A stretch of 64,000 bases of DNA from Mucilaginibacter gilvus (GTDB taxonomy: Bacteria > Bacteroidota > Bacteroidia > Sphingobacteriales > Sphingobacteriaceae). Of this stretch, positions 24,023 to 32,978 are shown piece by piece; the first letter of the stretch is position 1; each line of letters starts with the position of its first letter. The stretch is taken from the NCBI RefSeq assembly GCF_004054195.1, contig NZ_SBIW01000012.1, positions 124,001 through 188,000 on the forward strand, read 5' to 3'. The notes below the pieces were generated by a model. It was not told where the DNA came from. It ran no database searches and saw only the letters and a list, made by a program, of their open reading frames with translations. Made by a program: the position numbers and the translations under genes.

Positions 24023-25045
24023 ATGGGTTTATTTAATTTTTTCACACAGGAAATCGCTATAGATTTGGGTACTGCCAATACCCTCATTATACATAATGAT
24101 AAAGTAGTTGTTGATGAACCATCGATAGTAGCTTTTGACCGTACCACAAACAAGGTTATTGCCATTGGCCGCCAGGCGATGCAGATGGAGGGTAAAACCC
24201 ACGATAACATCCGCACAGTGCGTCCGCTTAAAGATGGCGTAATTGCCGACTTTAACGCCGCCGAGCTGATGATACGCGGGATGATAAAAATGATAAACCA
24301 GGGCAAAGGGTGGTTTTTCCCATCGCTGCGTATGGTTATCTGTATCCCATCGGGCATTACCGAGGTGGAGAAACGCGCGGTACGCGACAGCGCCGAAATA
24401 GCAGGCGCTAAAGAAGTGTACCTGATATACGAACCAATGGCCGCTGCCGTAGGTATCGGTATCGACGTGGAAGAGCCAATGGGTAACATGATCATTGATA
24501 TTGGTGGTGGTACTACCGAAATTGCTGTTATCGCCCTATCTGGTATTGTTTGCGACCAGTCTATCCGCGTAGCGGGAGATAACTTCGACTCTGATATTGT
24601 TCAGTACATTCGCCGCCAGCACAATATTATGATTGGCGACCGTACCGCCGAGAAGATAAAAATTGAAGTAGGTGCCGCTCTTCCTGAGCTTTCTGAACCA
24701 CCTGCAGATTTCGCTGTACAAGGCCGCGATCTGATGACTGGTGTGCCGAAACAGATCACCGTATCGTACACAGAAATTGCCCATTGCCTCGATAAATCCA
24801 TCTCTAAAATTGAGGAAGCGATCTTAAAAGCATTAGAGATAACCCCGCCGGAGCTTTCTGCGGATATTTACCAAACCGGTATTTACCTTACAGGTGGCGG
24901 CGCGTTATTGCGCGGCCTGGATAAACGTGTGGCTGCTAAAACTAAATTGCCGGTACACGTTGCCGAAGACCCACTGCGCGCGGTAGTACGCGGCACCGGT
25001 ACCGCCCTTAAGAATATTGGTAACTTTAAATTCCTTATGCAGTAA
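24023..25045 (+). CDS. mreB: Rod shape-determining protein MreB
   Basis: MreB is the bacterial actin homologue that forms membrane-bound filaments and guides lateral cell-wall synthesis. The 340-residue protein has the actin nucleotide-site motifs: phosphate 1 IAIDLGTANTLI (10-21), the VRPLKDGVIADF segment, phosphate 2 IIDIGGGTTEIAVI, and adenosine YLTGGGALLRGLDK. The N-terminal MGLFNFFTQE is a membrane-targeting amphipathic start. It is the first gene of mreB-mreC-mreD-mrdA-rodA. TGAACTTTG shortly upstream is one mismatch from the Bacteroidota -7 box. Unlike the tightly coupled downstream genes, it is separated from mreC by 93 bp holding a 25-bp perfect inverted repeat. Confidence 0.97.
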   Translation: MGLFNFFTQEIAIDLGTANTLIIHNDKVVVDEPSIVAFDRTTNKVIAIGRQAMQMEGKTHDNIRTVRPLKDGVIADFNAAELMIRGMIKMINQGKGWFFPSLRMVICIPSGITEVEKRAVRDSAEIAGAKEVYLIYEPMAAAVGIGIDVEEPMGNMIIDIGGGTTEIAVIALSGIVCDQSIRVAGDNFDSDIVQYIRRQHNIMIGDRTAEKIKIEVGAALPELSEPPADFAVQGRDLMTGVPKQITVSYTEIAHCLDKSISKIEEAILKALEITPPELSADIYQTGIYLTGGGALLRGLDKRVAAKTKLPVHVAEDPLRAVVRGTGTALKNIGNFKFLMQ

Positions 25046-25048
25046 TTT

Positions 25049-25123
25049 AGATATGAGATGTTAGATATGAGATTTGAGACCGGAGCAAACCGAGTTCTAT
25101 CTCATATCTAACATCTCATATCT
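25049..25123. repeat. 25-bp perfect inverted repeat between mreB and mreC
   Basis: The arm at 25049-25073 starts AGATATGAGATGTTAGATAT and its exact reverse complement occupies 25099-25123, with a 25-base spacer. The hairpin begins three bases after the mreB stop codon and ends 15 bases before the mreC ATG. It could set the mreB to mreC expression ratio by attenuation or RNA protection. Confidence 0.8.
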
Positions 25124-25138
25124 CATATCTCAATCCCG

Positions 25139-25972
25139 ATGCGTAACCTCCTGATATTTATCACTAAGTACAACGCATTCTTTTTGTTTCTCATTTTTGA
25201 GATAATTTCGCTTGTTATTTATATTAAATACAACTCTTTTCAAAAGGCTACATTCATCAATAGCACCAATAAGGTAACCGGCGAGTTTTATGACCGGGCC
25301 GACGAGTTGAAGGGCTACCTTTCGCTGCGTGAGGTGAATGACCAGCTGGCGAAGGAAAATGCCGACCTGCGTAACCAATTGCGCGCCTCCAAGTTTTTAG
25401 ATTCTGTTGCCAAACATGTGGTTAACGATACCATTTACAAGCAACAGTACGAGTACATTGATGCCAAGGTGATCAACAACTCGGTTAACAAGCGCAACAA
25501 CTACTTAACCATAACCAAGGGGAGTAAGGATGGCGTTGTAAAGGGGATGGGCGTAATAACGGGTACCGGTGTTGTGGGTAAGGTAGTACTGGTTGGCGAG
25601 CATATTGCCATTGTGCAATCCCTGTTGCATAAAGATTCGCGCTTTAGCGCTATGCTGGCTACCAATAAGGAGATTGGCTATTTGGAATGGGGCGACGACC
25701 TGGATCCGCATAAAGGATTGCTGGTAGATGTATCGAACACCGCGCAGCCAAAAATTGGCGAAATGGTGGTTACCTCGCAGCTTTCCCTTTTTCCGGCAGG
25801 TATCCCGATAGGTAAAGTAAGCAAGCTGAATGCAAAAGGCGCCGGTTTTTTCCTGAATATGGAAGTGGCGCTGGCGGTAGATTTTAGCAAGCTGGAGTAC
25901 GTGTATGTGATCAACAATAAGTTTGCTACAGAGCAGGCGGGATTAGAGGCCCAGGAGAAAAAAGATGAGTAG
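25139..25972 (+). CDS. mreC: Rod shape-determining protein MreC
   Basis: MreC is a bitopic periplasmic scaffold linking MreB filaments to PBP2/RodA. The 277-residue protein has an N-terminal membrane helix (about 12-30), a coiled coil (about 58-85, LREVNDQLAKENADLRNQLR), and two beta domains. The first contains YLTITKGSKDGVVKGMGVIT and the second contains QLSLFPAGIPIGKVSKLNAK. The C-terminus overlaps mreD by eight bases. The inverted repeat upstream places its ribosome entry region next to a strong hairpin. The identification is secure. Confidence 0.94.
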   Translation: MRNLLIFITKYNAFFLFLIFEIISLVIYIKYNSFQKATFINSTNKVTGEFYDRADELKGYLSLREVNDQLAKENADLRNQLRASKFLDSVAKHVVNDTIYKQQYEYIDAKVINNSVNKRNNYLTITKGSKDGVVKGMGVITGTGVVGKVVLVGEHIAIVQSLLHKDSRFSAMLATNKEIGYLEWGDDLDPHKGLLVDVSNTAQPKIGEMVVTSQLSLFPAGIPIGKVSKLNAKGAGFFLNMEVALAVDFSKLEYVYVINNKFATEQAGLEAQEKKDE

Positions 25973-26480
25973 AATTATCCTGATGAACCTGGTGCGCTTT
26001 ATCATGCTCATCTTCCTGCAGGTTTTCCTGTTGAAGAATGTGGCGCTTTATGATCTGGCTACACCATACCTGTATATCCTTTTTATCCTGCTGCTGCCCT
26101 TCGAAACACCGAACGTAGTGTTATTTACCCTGTCGTTTTTGTTAGGGTTAACTATCGATATGTTCTACGATACACCGGGGCTGCACGCCGCGGCTTGTAC
26201 GGTGCTTGCTTTGGTGCGTGTAATGTTTATCAGCATAACGGTGCAAAAAGATGGCTTCGATAACGAGCCCGAGCCAACCCTCAGCATTATGGGTTTCCGC
26301 TGGTTTTTTACTTATGCGCTGGTACTTACCCTTTTTCATCACTTCTTCCTGTTTAATCTCGAAGTTTTTCGCATTACTGAAATACAATACACACTAAGCC
26401 GCTTTTTATTGAGTTCAATATTTACAGTATTTTTGATGCTGGTTTCGGGGCTGTTATTTTTCAGAAGGAAAGAGCGATAA
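25965..26480 (+). CDS. mreD: Rod shape-determining protein MreD
   Basis: MreD is a small integral membrane protein of the elongasome. The 171-residue product is strongly hydrophobic, with about five helices (FIMLIFLQVFLLKNVAL, PYLYILFILLLPF, VVLFTLSFLLGLTIDMFYD, WFFTYALVLTLFHHFF, FTVFLMLVSGLLFF). The LLGLTIDMFYDTPGLHA segment is the most conserved part of the family. It overlaps mreC and shares one base with mrdA (TAATG), indicating tight translational coupling. Sequence identity in this family is low, so context and topology carry the call. Confidence 0.9.
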   Translation: MSRIILMNLVRFIMLIFLQVFLLKNVALYDLATPYLYILFILLLPFETPNVVLFTLSFLLGLTIDMFYDTPGLHAAACTVLALVRVMFISITVQKDGFDNEPEPTLSIMGFRWFFTYALVLTLFHHFFLFNLEVFRITEIQYTLSRFLLSSIFTVFLMLVSGLLFFRRKER

Positions 26481-28483
26481 TGAACAGTTTTTTTGAGCGG
26501 CGCTATATTGTTGCCGGTATTTTCATAGCCTTTATTTTGGTACTGCTTGGCCGCTTGTTTTATATACAGGTGGTGGATGTGCGTTATGCGCTTTACGCCA
26601 GCCAAAATGTTCAACGTAAAATTATGTTGTATCCCGCCCGTGGGCCCATTTTGGACAGGAACGGTAAAATAATGGTACAGAACGAACCGGTATACGATAT
26701 TATGGTGATACCGAAACAGGTTACGCCATTTGATACCGTGGAGTTTTGCAAACTGCTGGGTATTGATAAGGAAGGCTACAATAAGCGGATGATAAAGGCC
26801 CGCAAGTACTCGCCGTATCTCGCTTCGGTTTTTGAAAAACAATTATCGGCACAATTATATGCTTCTTTCCAGGAACGGCTATCGGAGTTCCCCGGATTTT
26901 TCCCGCAGCAACGCCCGGTACGTACTTACCCCGATTCGGCAGCAGCGCAATTCCTGGGCTATATAGGCGAGGTTACCGATCCCATTATCAAACGCTCCGG
27001 CGGATATTATAGCCCGGGTGATTACGTGGGCATCACTGGTGTGGAAAAATCTTACGAGACCGTTTTGCGGGGTCAGCGCGGTGTGCAAACCTGGATGGTA
27101 GATTCACACAATACGCGCAAGGGTTTATACGCCAACGGCGCTTTTGATACCACTGCGGTAGCCGGCGACAGGCTGGTATCCTCGCTGGATATGAATATCC
27201 AAAAATTGGGTGAAGCTTTAATGCGTAATAAAATAGGCAGTATTGTAGCCATCGAACCATCAACAGGTGAGATCCTCGCCTTTGTAAGCAGCCCTACCTA
27301 CGACCCTAACCTGTTGGTTGGTCGTGAGCGTGGTAATAACGCCGCTAAATTATATAAAGACCCATACAAGCCCTTCTTTACCCGCCCGGTGCAGGCTTTG
27401 TACCCGCCGGGTTCGTCATTTAAGCCGCTGAGCGCGTTGATAGCCATGCAGGAAGGAATGATCACCCCACAAACAGTTTATGTATGCCCTGGTTATTACC
27501 AGGCAGGTAACCGCCGAATACCATGTTTTCATCACGAGGTACACGGCGCGGTGGCACTAAGCCAGGCAATTGCACATTCCTGCAACGGGTATTTCAATAT
27601 GGTGTTTGAAAAATTGGTGAACCGTTTTGGGGCGCGCAATGTGGATACCGGGTACAACGCATGGCGCGATAAAGTGGCCAAATTTGGCTTAGGTAGTCGT
27701 CTCGACCTCGATTTGCCAAGCGAAAGCAGGGGCTTGTTACCTAAAGCCGAGTACTACGATAAAATTTACAAAAAAGGCGGCTGGCGCTCCAGTGCTGTTA
27801 TATCATTAGGGATAGGGCAAGGAGAACTTTCGGCAACGCCCCTGCAATTGGCCAATATCGAGGCTATTATTGCCAACCGGGGCTTCTACTATAAACCGCA
27901 CCTGATCAAATCCATCGGCGATAAGCAAGTGATAAAGCATGAATACACCGTGCGTAATTACGTGGGGGTAGATTCGCAGTATTTCCGCCCGGCTATTGAT
28001 GGGATGCAGCAGGTAGTGGATGTGGGTACGGCTAATGGCTCAAAAATACCGGGCATCATTATGTGCGGTAAAACCGGTACCGCCCAGGTGAAAAATCAGT
28101 TAGATAACTCGGTATTTGTAGCGTTCGCTCCGCGCGACAACCCTAAAATTGCCATTGCGGTTATTGTAGAGAAATCAGGGCAGGGTGCAACATGGGCAGC
28201 GCCAATCGCCAGCTTTATGGTAGAAAAATATTTAACCGGCAAGATCTCCACGCGATCATCGGGCATTAACCCCGAGTATTACATGAATGCCAACCTGCTG
28301 CCACCGGTAGTGTTAACATCATCCGAAAAAAGGCAGTTGCATTTAGACAGTCTTAAAAAAGCCTCTGCAGATTCTGTAGCTAAATTGAAATTGAAAGCGG
28401 CGTCGAACACGCCGCCCAAAAACCAACCTATAAGCAAGCCAACAGCCATGCTGCCAAAACGAAAGGACGATGAGCTACAATAA
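26480..28483 (+). CDS. mrdA: Penicillin-binding protein 2, elongasome transpeptidase
   Basis: PBP2 crosslinks peptidoglycan during lateral growth and works with the RodA glycosyltransferase. The 667-residue protein has one N-terminal membrane helix (about 10-30), the PBP dimerisation domain (YPARGPILDRNGKIM at 51-65) and the transpeptidase domain. The domain carries SxxK at Ser312-Lys315 (PPGSSFKPLS), SxN at Ser367-Asn369 (HSCNG) and KTG at 531-533 (CGKTGTAQ). A proline/lysine-rich tail of about 60 residues follows the catalytic domain. The gene starts in the stop codon of mreD and ends overlapping rodA by 14 bases. Class B assignment is secure, and the elongasome role follows from the operon. 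Confidence 0.95.
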   Translation: MNSFFERRYIVAGIFIAFILVLLGRLFYIQVVDVRYALYASQNVQRKIMLYPARGPILDRNGKIMVQNEPVYDIMVIPKQVTPFDTVEFCKLLGIDKEGYNKRMIKARKYSPYLASVFEKQLSAQLYASFQERLSEFPGFFPQQRPVRTYPDSAAAQFLGYIGEVTDPIIKRSGGYYSPGDYVGITGVEKSYETVLRGQRGVQTWMVDSHNTRKGLYANGAFDTTAVAGDRLVSSLDMNIQKLGEALMRNKIGSIVAIEPSTGEILAFVSSPTYDPNLLVGRERGNNAAKLYKDPYKPFFTRPVQALYPPGSSFKPLSALIAMQEGMITPQTVYVCPGYYQAGNRRIPCFHHEVHGAVALSQAIAHSCNGYFNMVFEKLVNRFGARNVDTGYNAWRDKVAKFGLGSRLDLDLPSESRGLLPKAEYYDKIYKKGGWRSSAVISLGIGQGELSATPLQLANIEAIIANRGFYYKPHLIKSIGDKQVIKHEYTVRNYVGVDSQYFRPAIDGMQQVVDVGTANGSKIPGIIMCGKTGTAQVKNQLDNSVFVAFAPRDNPKIAIAVIVEKSGQGATWAAPIASFMVEKYLTGKISTRSSGINPEYYMNANLLPPVVLTSSEKRQLHLDSLKKASADSVAKLKLKAASNTPPKNQPISKPTAMLPKRKDDELQ

Positions 28484-29750
28484 CAATCAGCAGCGCAGCT
28501 TCTTTTTAAATGTGGACTGGCTAACGGTATTCTTATTCTTGTCATTGTGCGTTATCGGTTGGTTTAACATCCATGCCGCCGTTTTTGACGAGAACAACCC
28601 CAGTATTATTGATACCGATACGCGTTACGGTAAGCAGTTTATCTACATTATTGTAGCCATAGTATTGGGCATCATTATATTATTGCTGGAGAGCCGTTTC
28701 ATTTCGGCCCTTGCCCCTGCGCTTTACGTGGCAACTACATTGCTGCTATTGCTTGTGCTTGTAAAGGGGCACAATGTAGGCGGTAACCAGGCTTGGATAG
28801 ATATGGGGGGCGGGTTTAGGTTGCAACCCTCGGAATTTGCCAAATTTGCAACGTGCTTGCTGCTGGCCAGGTATCTCAGCGCAACCAACGTAAAAGTAAC
28901 CGATCCTAAATCGTTCCTTATAGCGGGGGCTATCATACTGCTGCCGATGGCGCTTATTAAGTTACAGCCCGATGATGGCTCTACACTGGTATTCTGCTCG
29001 CTTATTTTTGTATTGTACCGTGAAGGCCTATCGCCATATTTTTTGATTGTAGTTGGCCTGCTTATTACACTCTTCATTACTTCGTTGCTGTTTAATAGCT
29101 GGTATGTGGTAGCCGCTATTATTGCCGTAACGGTGGCCCTCGCGTTAGCTATCAAAAGAAACCGCGGGCTGGTGTTCAAAATAATTATTGGCGCTGCCAT
29201 AAGTATAGCCTTTGTGTTTGGTGTGAAACCATTGTATGAACATGCCTTAAAACCACATCAGCGCAAGCGTATTGATGTGGTACTGGGAATTACCAAGGAT
29301 AATAAGGGTGTGGGTTACAATCAAAATCAGGCAAAAATAGCCATTGGTTCTGGTGGGGCATGGGGTAAAGGGTACCTGCAGGGCACGCAAACAAAATACG
29401 CTTTTGTACCCGAGCAGAGCACCGACTTTATTTTTTGTACCATAGGCGAGGAGTGGGGCTTTGCAGGCTCCGTAGTGGTGCTTGGCTTGTACCTGTTTTT
29501 ATTGCTGCGTATTATTATGATAGCGGAGCGACAGCGTGCGCCATTTTCGCGCATTTACGGCTATGGGGTGGCCTCCGTAATATTCTTCCACGTACTTATC
29601 AATATCGCTATGGCTATAGGGGTGATGCCGGTAATTGGTATACCGCTGCCTTTTATCAGCTATGGCGGCTCATCGCTATTAAGCTTTACCATGCTGTTGT
29701 TTATCCTCTTAAAACTGGATAGTAACCGTATGGGGGTTATTTACGCGTAA
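28470..29750 (+). CDS. rodA: Peptidoglycan glycosyltransferase RodA (SEDS family)
   Basis: RodA polymerises lipid II into glycan strands for cell elongation. The 426-residue protein has about ten membrane helices and the SEDS motifs GGNQAWIDMGGGFRLQPSEF, KLQPDDGSTLVF, the large loop with FVPEQSTDFIFCTIGEEWGF, and IPLPFISYGGSSLL near the end. It overlaps mrdA by 14 bases as the last gene of the rod operon. It is 30-50 residues longer than many RodA proteins, mainly from a longer middle loop (about 225-290), as seen in other Bacteroidota. The next gene is convergent and overlaps its 3' end. Confidence 0.95.
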   Translation: MSYNNNQQRSFFLNVDWLTVFLFLSLCVIGWFNIHAAVFDENNPSIIDTDTRYGKQFIYIIVAIVLGIIILLLESRFISALAPALYVATTLLLLLVLVKGHNVGGNQAWIDMGGGFRLQPSEFAKFATCLLLARYLSATNVKVTDPKSFLIAGAIILLPMALIKLQPDDGSTLVFCSLIFVLYREGLSPYFLIVVGLLITLFITSLLFNSWYVVAAIIAVTVALALAIKRNRGLVFKIIIGAAISIAFVFGVKPLYEHALKPHQRKRIDVVLGITKDNKGVGYNQNQAKIAIGSGGAWGKGYLQGTQTKYAFVPEQSTDFIFCTIGEEWGFAGSVVVLGLYLFLLLRIIMIAERQRAPFSRIYGYGVASVIFFHVLINIAMAIGVMPVIGIPLPFISYGGSSLLSFTMLLFILLKLDSNRMGVIYA

Positions 29751-30904
29751 CGCCTTTTAAGCAGCGCGTAAAATTTCTCTGATGTTTCCTTTTTGCCTTC
29801 CCAGTTGTTTTTGGTTACATAATTGTTTTGTAAGAACCTATCGGCCTCTTCAAAATTGCTGAAACGGTTTACAATTTCAATAGCTTCAGTATAGGCAAGG
29901 TTGTATCCTTTAAACAGGTCTTTTACAAACAGGAGTTTATCGTTAAGGGTAATAGCCGCTTTAATATCAGATAATGGCTCTGCCACTTCCACTTCGGTTG
30001 CCGCTTTGCTTTCCTTTTTTTGTGCCGATAAACGCTGGTTAAGCGTAAGCGGGCGCTGCTCATCGTTGTTTTTTTTGTCGTTAGCTTTTGGTTCCAGATT
30101 ATCCACCTGTATATCTTCCATGCTTTCGGCTAAAACCTTCTTGCCCTTTGTCGTTGGTTCTTCAAATAGCTCAGGTTCTGGCTCAGGACTTTCTATGTCT
30201 TGCTCAGCTTTAGGCTCCGGCTCAACAGCTTCCGCTACAGGTTCGGGTATCTCTTCAACTCCAGTGGTTATCTCTGCTTCGGCGGGTATTTCCTCTTCTT
30301 GTGTACTGTCAACTTCGGTTTCAGAGGCTTCCTTTTCCGGTTCCGGGCTTTCTTCCGCTATTTCGGCTACAGGCGTCAACAGGGCTTCATCCTCGCTTTG
30401 TCCGTCTTCCTCATCGTCAAAATTATCAGCCTCATCCAAAATCAATTCATGGCGAATGGTTTCCGGCTCTTCGCGTTCAAACGAAAATGTATCCTCGGGC
30501 GTATCGCCGCTGATGTCTATAATAGGGGTAGGCTCTTCAATTGGCTCGGGTTGTTCAAACTGTAATTCTTCTTCCTGCGGAACTATTTCAAATTTAATAC
30601 TGTCGTTATAGGCGGGTTTCGGTGTATCTTGTTTAAAGGGAACAGAGGCCGATTTGGCGGGCTGTACAACCGGCTCAAACCATTTGGGCTCATCCTTTAT
30701 GCTGCTTTTAGTAACAGGCTGGCCTTTAATGGCGTTCAGCTTGCGCAGTATTTCGGCATGGTCTTTTAAAAAATGGGTGTTAGCTACAAAAAGTTCAAGC
30801 TCCAGGTCGTTTAGGTTTTCTATGCTACCTTGCAGATACTCATACTGTTCGTTTATCTCCTGTATTATTACGCCTATCTTTTTAAAAACTTCCTGTTGCT
30901 TCAT
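29741..30904 (-). CDS. Acidic low-complexity protein with conserved ends
   Basis: The 387-residue protein has three parts. Residues 1-70 are helical and coiled-coil-like (QEVFKKIGVIIQEINEQYEY, LELELFVANTHFLKDHAEIL). Residues about 100-290 are a Glu/Pro-rich low-complexity stretch, probably disordered. The last about 75 residues form a predicted helical domain (LNDKLLFVKDLFKGYNLAYT, RFSNFEEADRFLQNNY). I do not recognise a named family, but proteins with this end are common in Sphingobacteriales as hypothetical proteins. No signal peptide or membrane helix is present. The gene is convergent with rodA, overlapping it by ten bases, and divergent from tdk. Function is unknown. Confidence 0.75.
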   Translation of the reverse strand: MKQQEVFKKIGVIIQEINEQYEYLQGSIENLNDLELELFVANTHFLKDHAEILRKLNAIKGQPVTKSSIKDEPKWFEPVVQPAKSASVPFKQDTPKPAYNDSIKFEIVPQEEELQFEQPEPIEEPTPIIDISGDTPEDTFSFEREEPETIRHELILDEADNFDDEEDGQSEDEALLTPVAEIAEESPEPEKEASETEVDSTQEEEIPAEAEITTGVEEIPEPVAEAVEPEPKAEQDIESPEPEPELFEEPTTKGKKVLAESMEDIQVDNLEPKANDKKNNDEQRPLTLNQRLSAQKKESKAATEVEVAEPLSDIKAAITLNDKLLFVKDLFKGYNLAYTEAIEIVNRFSNFEEADRFLQNNYVTKNNWEGKKETSEKFYALLKRRYA

Positions 30905-30979
30905 GCTATTATGTTAGGAAAATGCTTATCAAAAATAGTATAAAATTCTGATATTAGCCCCTCACAAAAGTTTTGAGGT

Positions 30980-31570
30980 TTGTACACAGAGGAAGTTTTT
31001 AGAAGGCGTAACGAGGTAGGCGGGAGTATAGAAGTGATCTGCGGATCGATGTTTTCGGGCAAGACCGAAGAACTGATCAGGCGGGTTAACCGGGCTCGCA
31101 TTGCCAAGGTACATGTGGAGATATTTAGCCCCGTGGCCGATACCCGATACGATAAAAGCGCCCTGGTATCTCATAACCTAAATTCTATTCCTTCCAAAGC
31201 GGTAGATAAAGCAGCGGCTATTTTGCCCCTTGCCCCGCATATACAAGTTGTTGGTATTGATGAGGCCCAGTTTTTTGACGACGATCTGCCACGCATAGTG
31301 AGCAGCCTGGCCAACAGCGGCGTCAGGGTAATTATTGCCGGCCTTGATATGGATTTTAAAGGCCGCCCCTTTGGCACCATGCCCGAACTGATGGCGATGG
31401 CCGAATCGGTAACTAAATTACACGCCGTGTGCGTAAAATGCGGCAGCCCGGCGCTAAACTCTTACCGCCTGGTGCCCGACGAAAGCCAGATCCTCCTTGG
31501 CGAAAAAGAAAGTTACGAACCCCGCTGCCGTAACTGCTTCAATCTGGACGGAACGTCCGGTTTGCAATAA
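30980..31570 (+). CDS. tdk: Thymidine kinase
   Basis: The enzyme phosphorylates thymidine in pyrimidine salvage. The 196-residue type II kinase has the P-loop GSMFSGKTEELIRRV (about 21-35), the DEAQFF motif (about 93-98), the GLDMDFKGRPFG lasso segment, and zinc cysteines in CVKCGSPA and CRNCFN. An in-frame TGA lies six bases before the TTG at 30980. The family N-terminus (EEVFRRRNEVGGSIEVICG) needs a start there, so TTG is the probable start. The neighbours are unrelated. An AT-rich element similar to one at 50161 lies downstream. Confidence 0.94.
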   Translation: MYTEEVFRRRNEVGGSIEVICGSMFSGKTEELIRRVNRARIAKVHVEIFSPVADTRYDKSALVSHNLNSIPSKAVDKAAAILPLAPHIQVVGIDEAQFFDDDLPRIVSSLANSGVRVIIAGLDMDFKGRPFGTMPELMAMAESVTKLHAVCVKCGSPALNSYRLVPDESQILLGEKESYEPRCRNCFNLDGTSGLQ

Positions 31571-31613
31571 GGAAGTTTGCTGTTTAATTGTTCCTGTTGC
31601 TCACAAAAAGTTT

Positions 31614-31692
31614 ACAAAAGTTAACATAATTTCGAATGTTAACTTTTTAAATATTTGATAGTCAATATGTTAATATTTTTAAGGGTTTACAC
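31614..31692 (+). other. AT-rich intergenic element A
   Basis: ACAAAAGTTAACATAATTTC, ATAGTCAATA and GGGTTTACAC occur in the same order and spacing as in element B at 50161-50238 (79 against 78 bases). It lies in the 267-bp interval between tdk and the ABM-domain gene. It could be a regulatory region or a mobile-element footprint. Confidence 0.5.
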
Positions 31693-31837
31693 AAATTTAG
31701 GTGTGCAATTGATTGTGAGTTATAGCGCCCATGGCTTTCAAACTGTAAAGGCTAAACAGCACTTGGTATAAATAATATTACAATCCGTTTATAAACAAAC
31801 AGCCCCGCCCGCAGGTTTAAATCTACAAAACACGGTT

Positions 31838-32128
31838 ATGAGCATTAGTTTGTTGGCCTGCCTGCATTGTAAAAAAGATGCGGAGGTGGCTTTTGATACG
31901 GAATTAAAAAAATTGATGAATGCATCGGTAAAGGAAGAGGGCTGCCTGGCCTACGAACTGTATCAGTATAAAGATGAGCCCACCCGCTACGTAATTGAAG
32001 AGGAGTGGAAGGATGAGGATGCTTTATCGCGCCACATGGAAACCCCTCATTATAAATATTTTGTGCATATATCGCCAGCACTGCTGAAAAAGCCTGCCGA
32101 AGTGAAGATATTGACCAGATTGATATAG
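31838..32128 (+). CDS. Antibiotic biosynthesis monooxygenase (ABM) domain protein
   Basis: The 96-residue protein is a single ABM domain: a first strand (ISLLACLHCKKDAEVAFDTE), a helix, GCLAYELYQYKDEPTRYVIE, EEWKDEDALSRHMETPHYKY and FVHISPALLKKPAEV. The His in SRHMETPHYKYF is typical of the YgiN/HmoB-like branch. Members are small dimeric ferredoxin-fold enzymes acting on quinones or heme, or of unknown substrate. It is a single-gene unit. No partner suggests the substrate. Confidence 0.8.
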   Translation: MSISLLACLHCKKDAEVAFDTELKKLMNASVKEEGCLAYELYQYKDEPTRYVIEEEWKDEDALSRHMETPHYKYFVHISPALLKKPAEVKILTRLI

Positions 32129-32232
32129 TGTTTTTTTGCTTTTCGTAATAAACAAATTATCTGCTTTAATGTTAATCTTAAACAGATCGTCAAGTTAAGT
32201 TTTGTATCGATACCACAACCTGTAGGAATATT

Positions 32233-32598
32233 ATGGCTAAGAAAGTTTTAGTTATTGAGGATGATAAAGATATAAGGGATGCAGTTACGCTTGCCCTGGA
32301 GGATGAAGGCTATGAGGTAATATCATCCGACAATGCTAAAATATTGAAACAACTTGCAGATATTGCCCCCAATATTATCCTTTTGGATAACTGGCTTACC
32401 GATTGGAGCAGCGATGCCAACGGGCAGCAGTTAAGCAAAGGCTTAAAAACCAACCCCGCAACCAGCCATATCCCGGTGATCATCGTGTCGGCGGTTAGCA
32501 ACATTAAAGAAATTGCCGAAGCAGGCTTGGCCGATGGGTACTTAAAAAAACCCTTCGATCTGGCCGAATTAGCGGCAATTGTGAAGAAACACGCTTAA
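32233..32598 (+). CDS. Stand-alone response regulator receiver protein
   Basis: The 121-residue protein is one receiver domain with no output domain. It has the acidic pair Asp10-Asp11 (VIEDDKD), the phosphoacceptor Asp52 (IILLDNWLTDWSS), the switch Ser86 (VSA) and the conserved Lys-Pro (LKKPF, about 105-107). The loop after Asp52 is longer than usual. Such proteins relay phosphate or act by protein contact. No kinase is adjacent; the nearest histidine kinase is 6.7 kb downstream. Partner kinase and output are unknown. Confidence 0.9.
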   Translation: MAKKVLVIEDDKDIRDAVTLALEDEGYEVISSDNAKILKQLADIAPNIILLDNWLTDWSSDANGQQLSKGLKTNPATSHIPVIIVSAVSNIKEIAEAGLADGYLKKPFDLAELAAIVKKHA

Positions 32599-32654
32599 GC
32601 TCCCCGGCCACTTGAATGGCGAGTAGATGTTAATAACAAAATAACAATCAATTA

Positions 32655-32761
32655 AAAGCCCGAATTGTGTAGACCATTTGGGCTCCTTATATTACTTTGA
32701 ATTTTAAGTTTATTTCTGCTGCTGAATTGGGATCGCCTTTAGAATGGCGATTTAAATTTTT
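32655..32761 (+). terminator. Two successive terminator-like hairpins
   Basis: AGCCCGAAT at about 32658 pairs with ATTTGGGCT at about 32677. ATCGCC at 32732-32737 pairs with GGCGAT at 32746-32751 and is followed by TTTAAATTTTTATT. Either could end the receiver-domain transcript. The rest of the 380-bp interval to 32978 holds the promoter noted at 32884. Confidence 0.55.
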
Positions 32762-32883
32762 ATTCTTAATCCGTATTAAAGGTAATTCGATTGTCTGGTT
32801 AGTGTCGGTCTGGGTCCGTTTTTTCATAAATTTATCTAAAATTTAACAAATGCAATGGTGATTTATCAGTTACAAACCCAAAC

Positions 32884-32917
32884 TTTGTTTCACACTAAGC
32901 AAATTAATTTAACTTTG
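32884..32917 (+). promoter_or_regulatory. Bacteroidota-type promoter for the phosphodiesterase gene
   Basis: TTTG at 32884-32887 and TAACTTTG at 32910-32917 are separated by 22 bp, matching the -33 TTTG and -7 TAnnTTTG elements of Bacteroidota sigma-ABfr promoters with slightly long spacing. The ATG of the downstream gene is 61 bp away. Confidence 0.65.
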
Positions 32918-32978
32918 CGGAATTGACCGAAAACGACATTTGGTCAATTTTTGAATGCTGCTAACATAACTGATACTG

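Noticed and set aside
29901..30611. 236-codon Ser-rich open frame on the plus strand
   Set aside because: It is the antisense shadow of the Glu/Pro-rich part of the gene at 29741-30904, whose codon bias keeps the opposite frame open.
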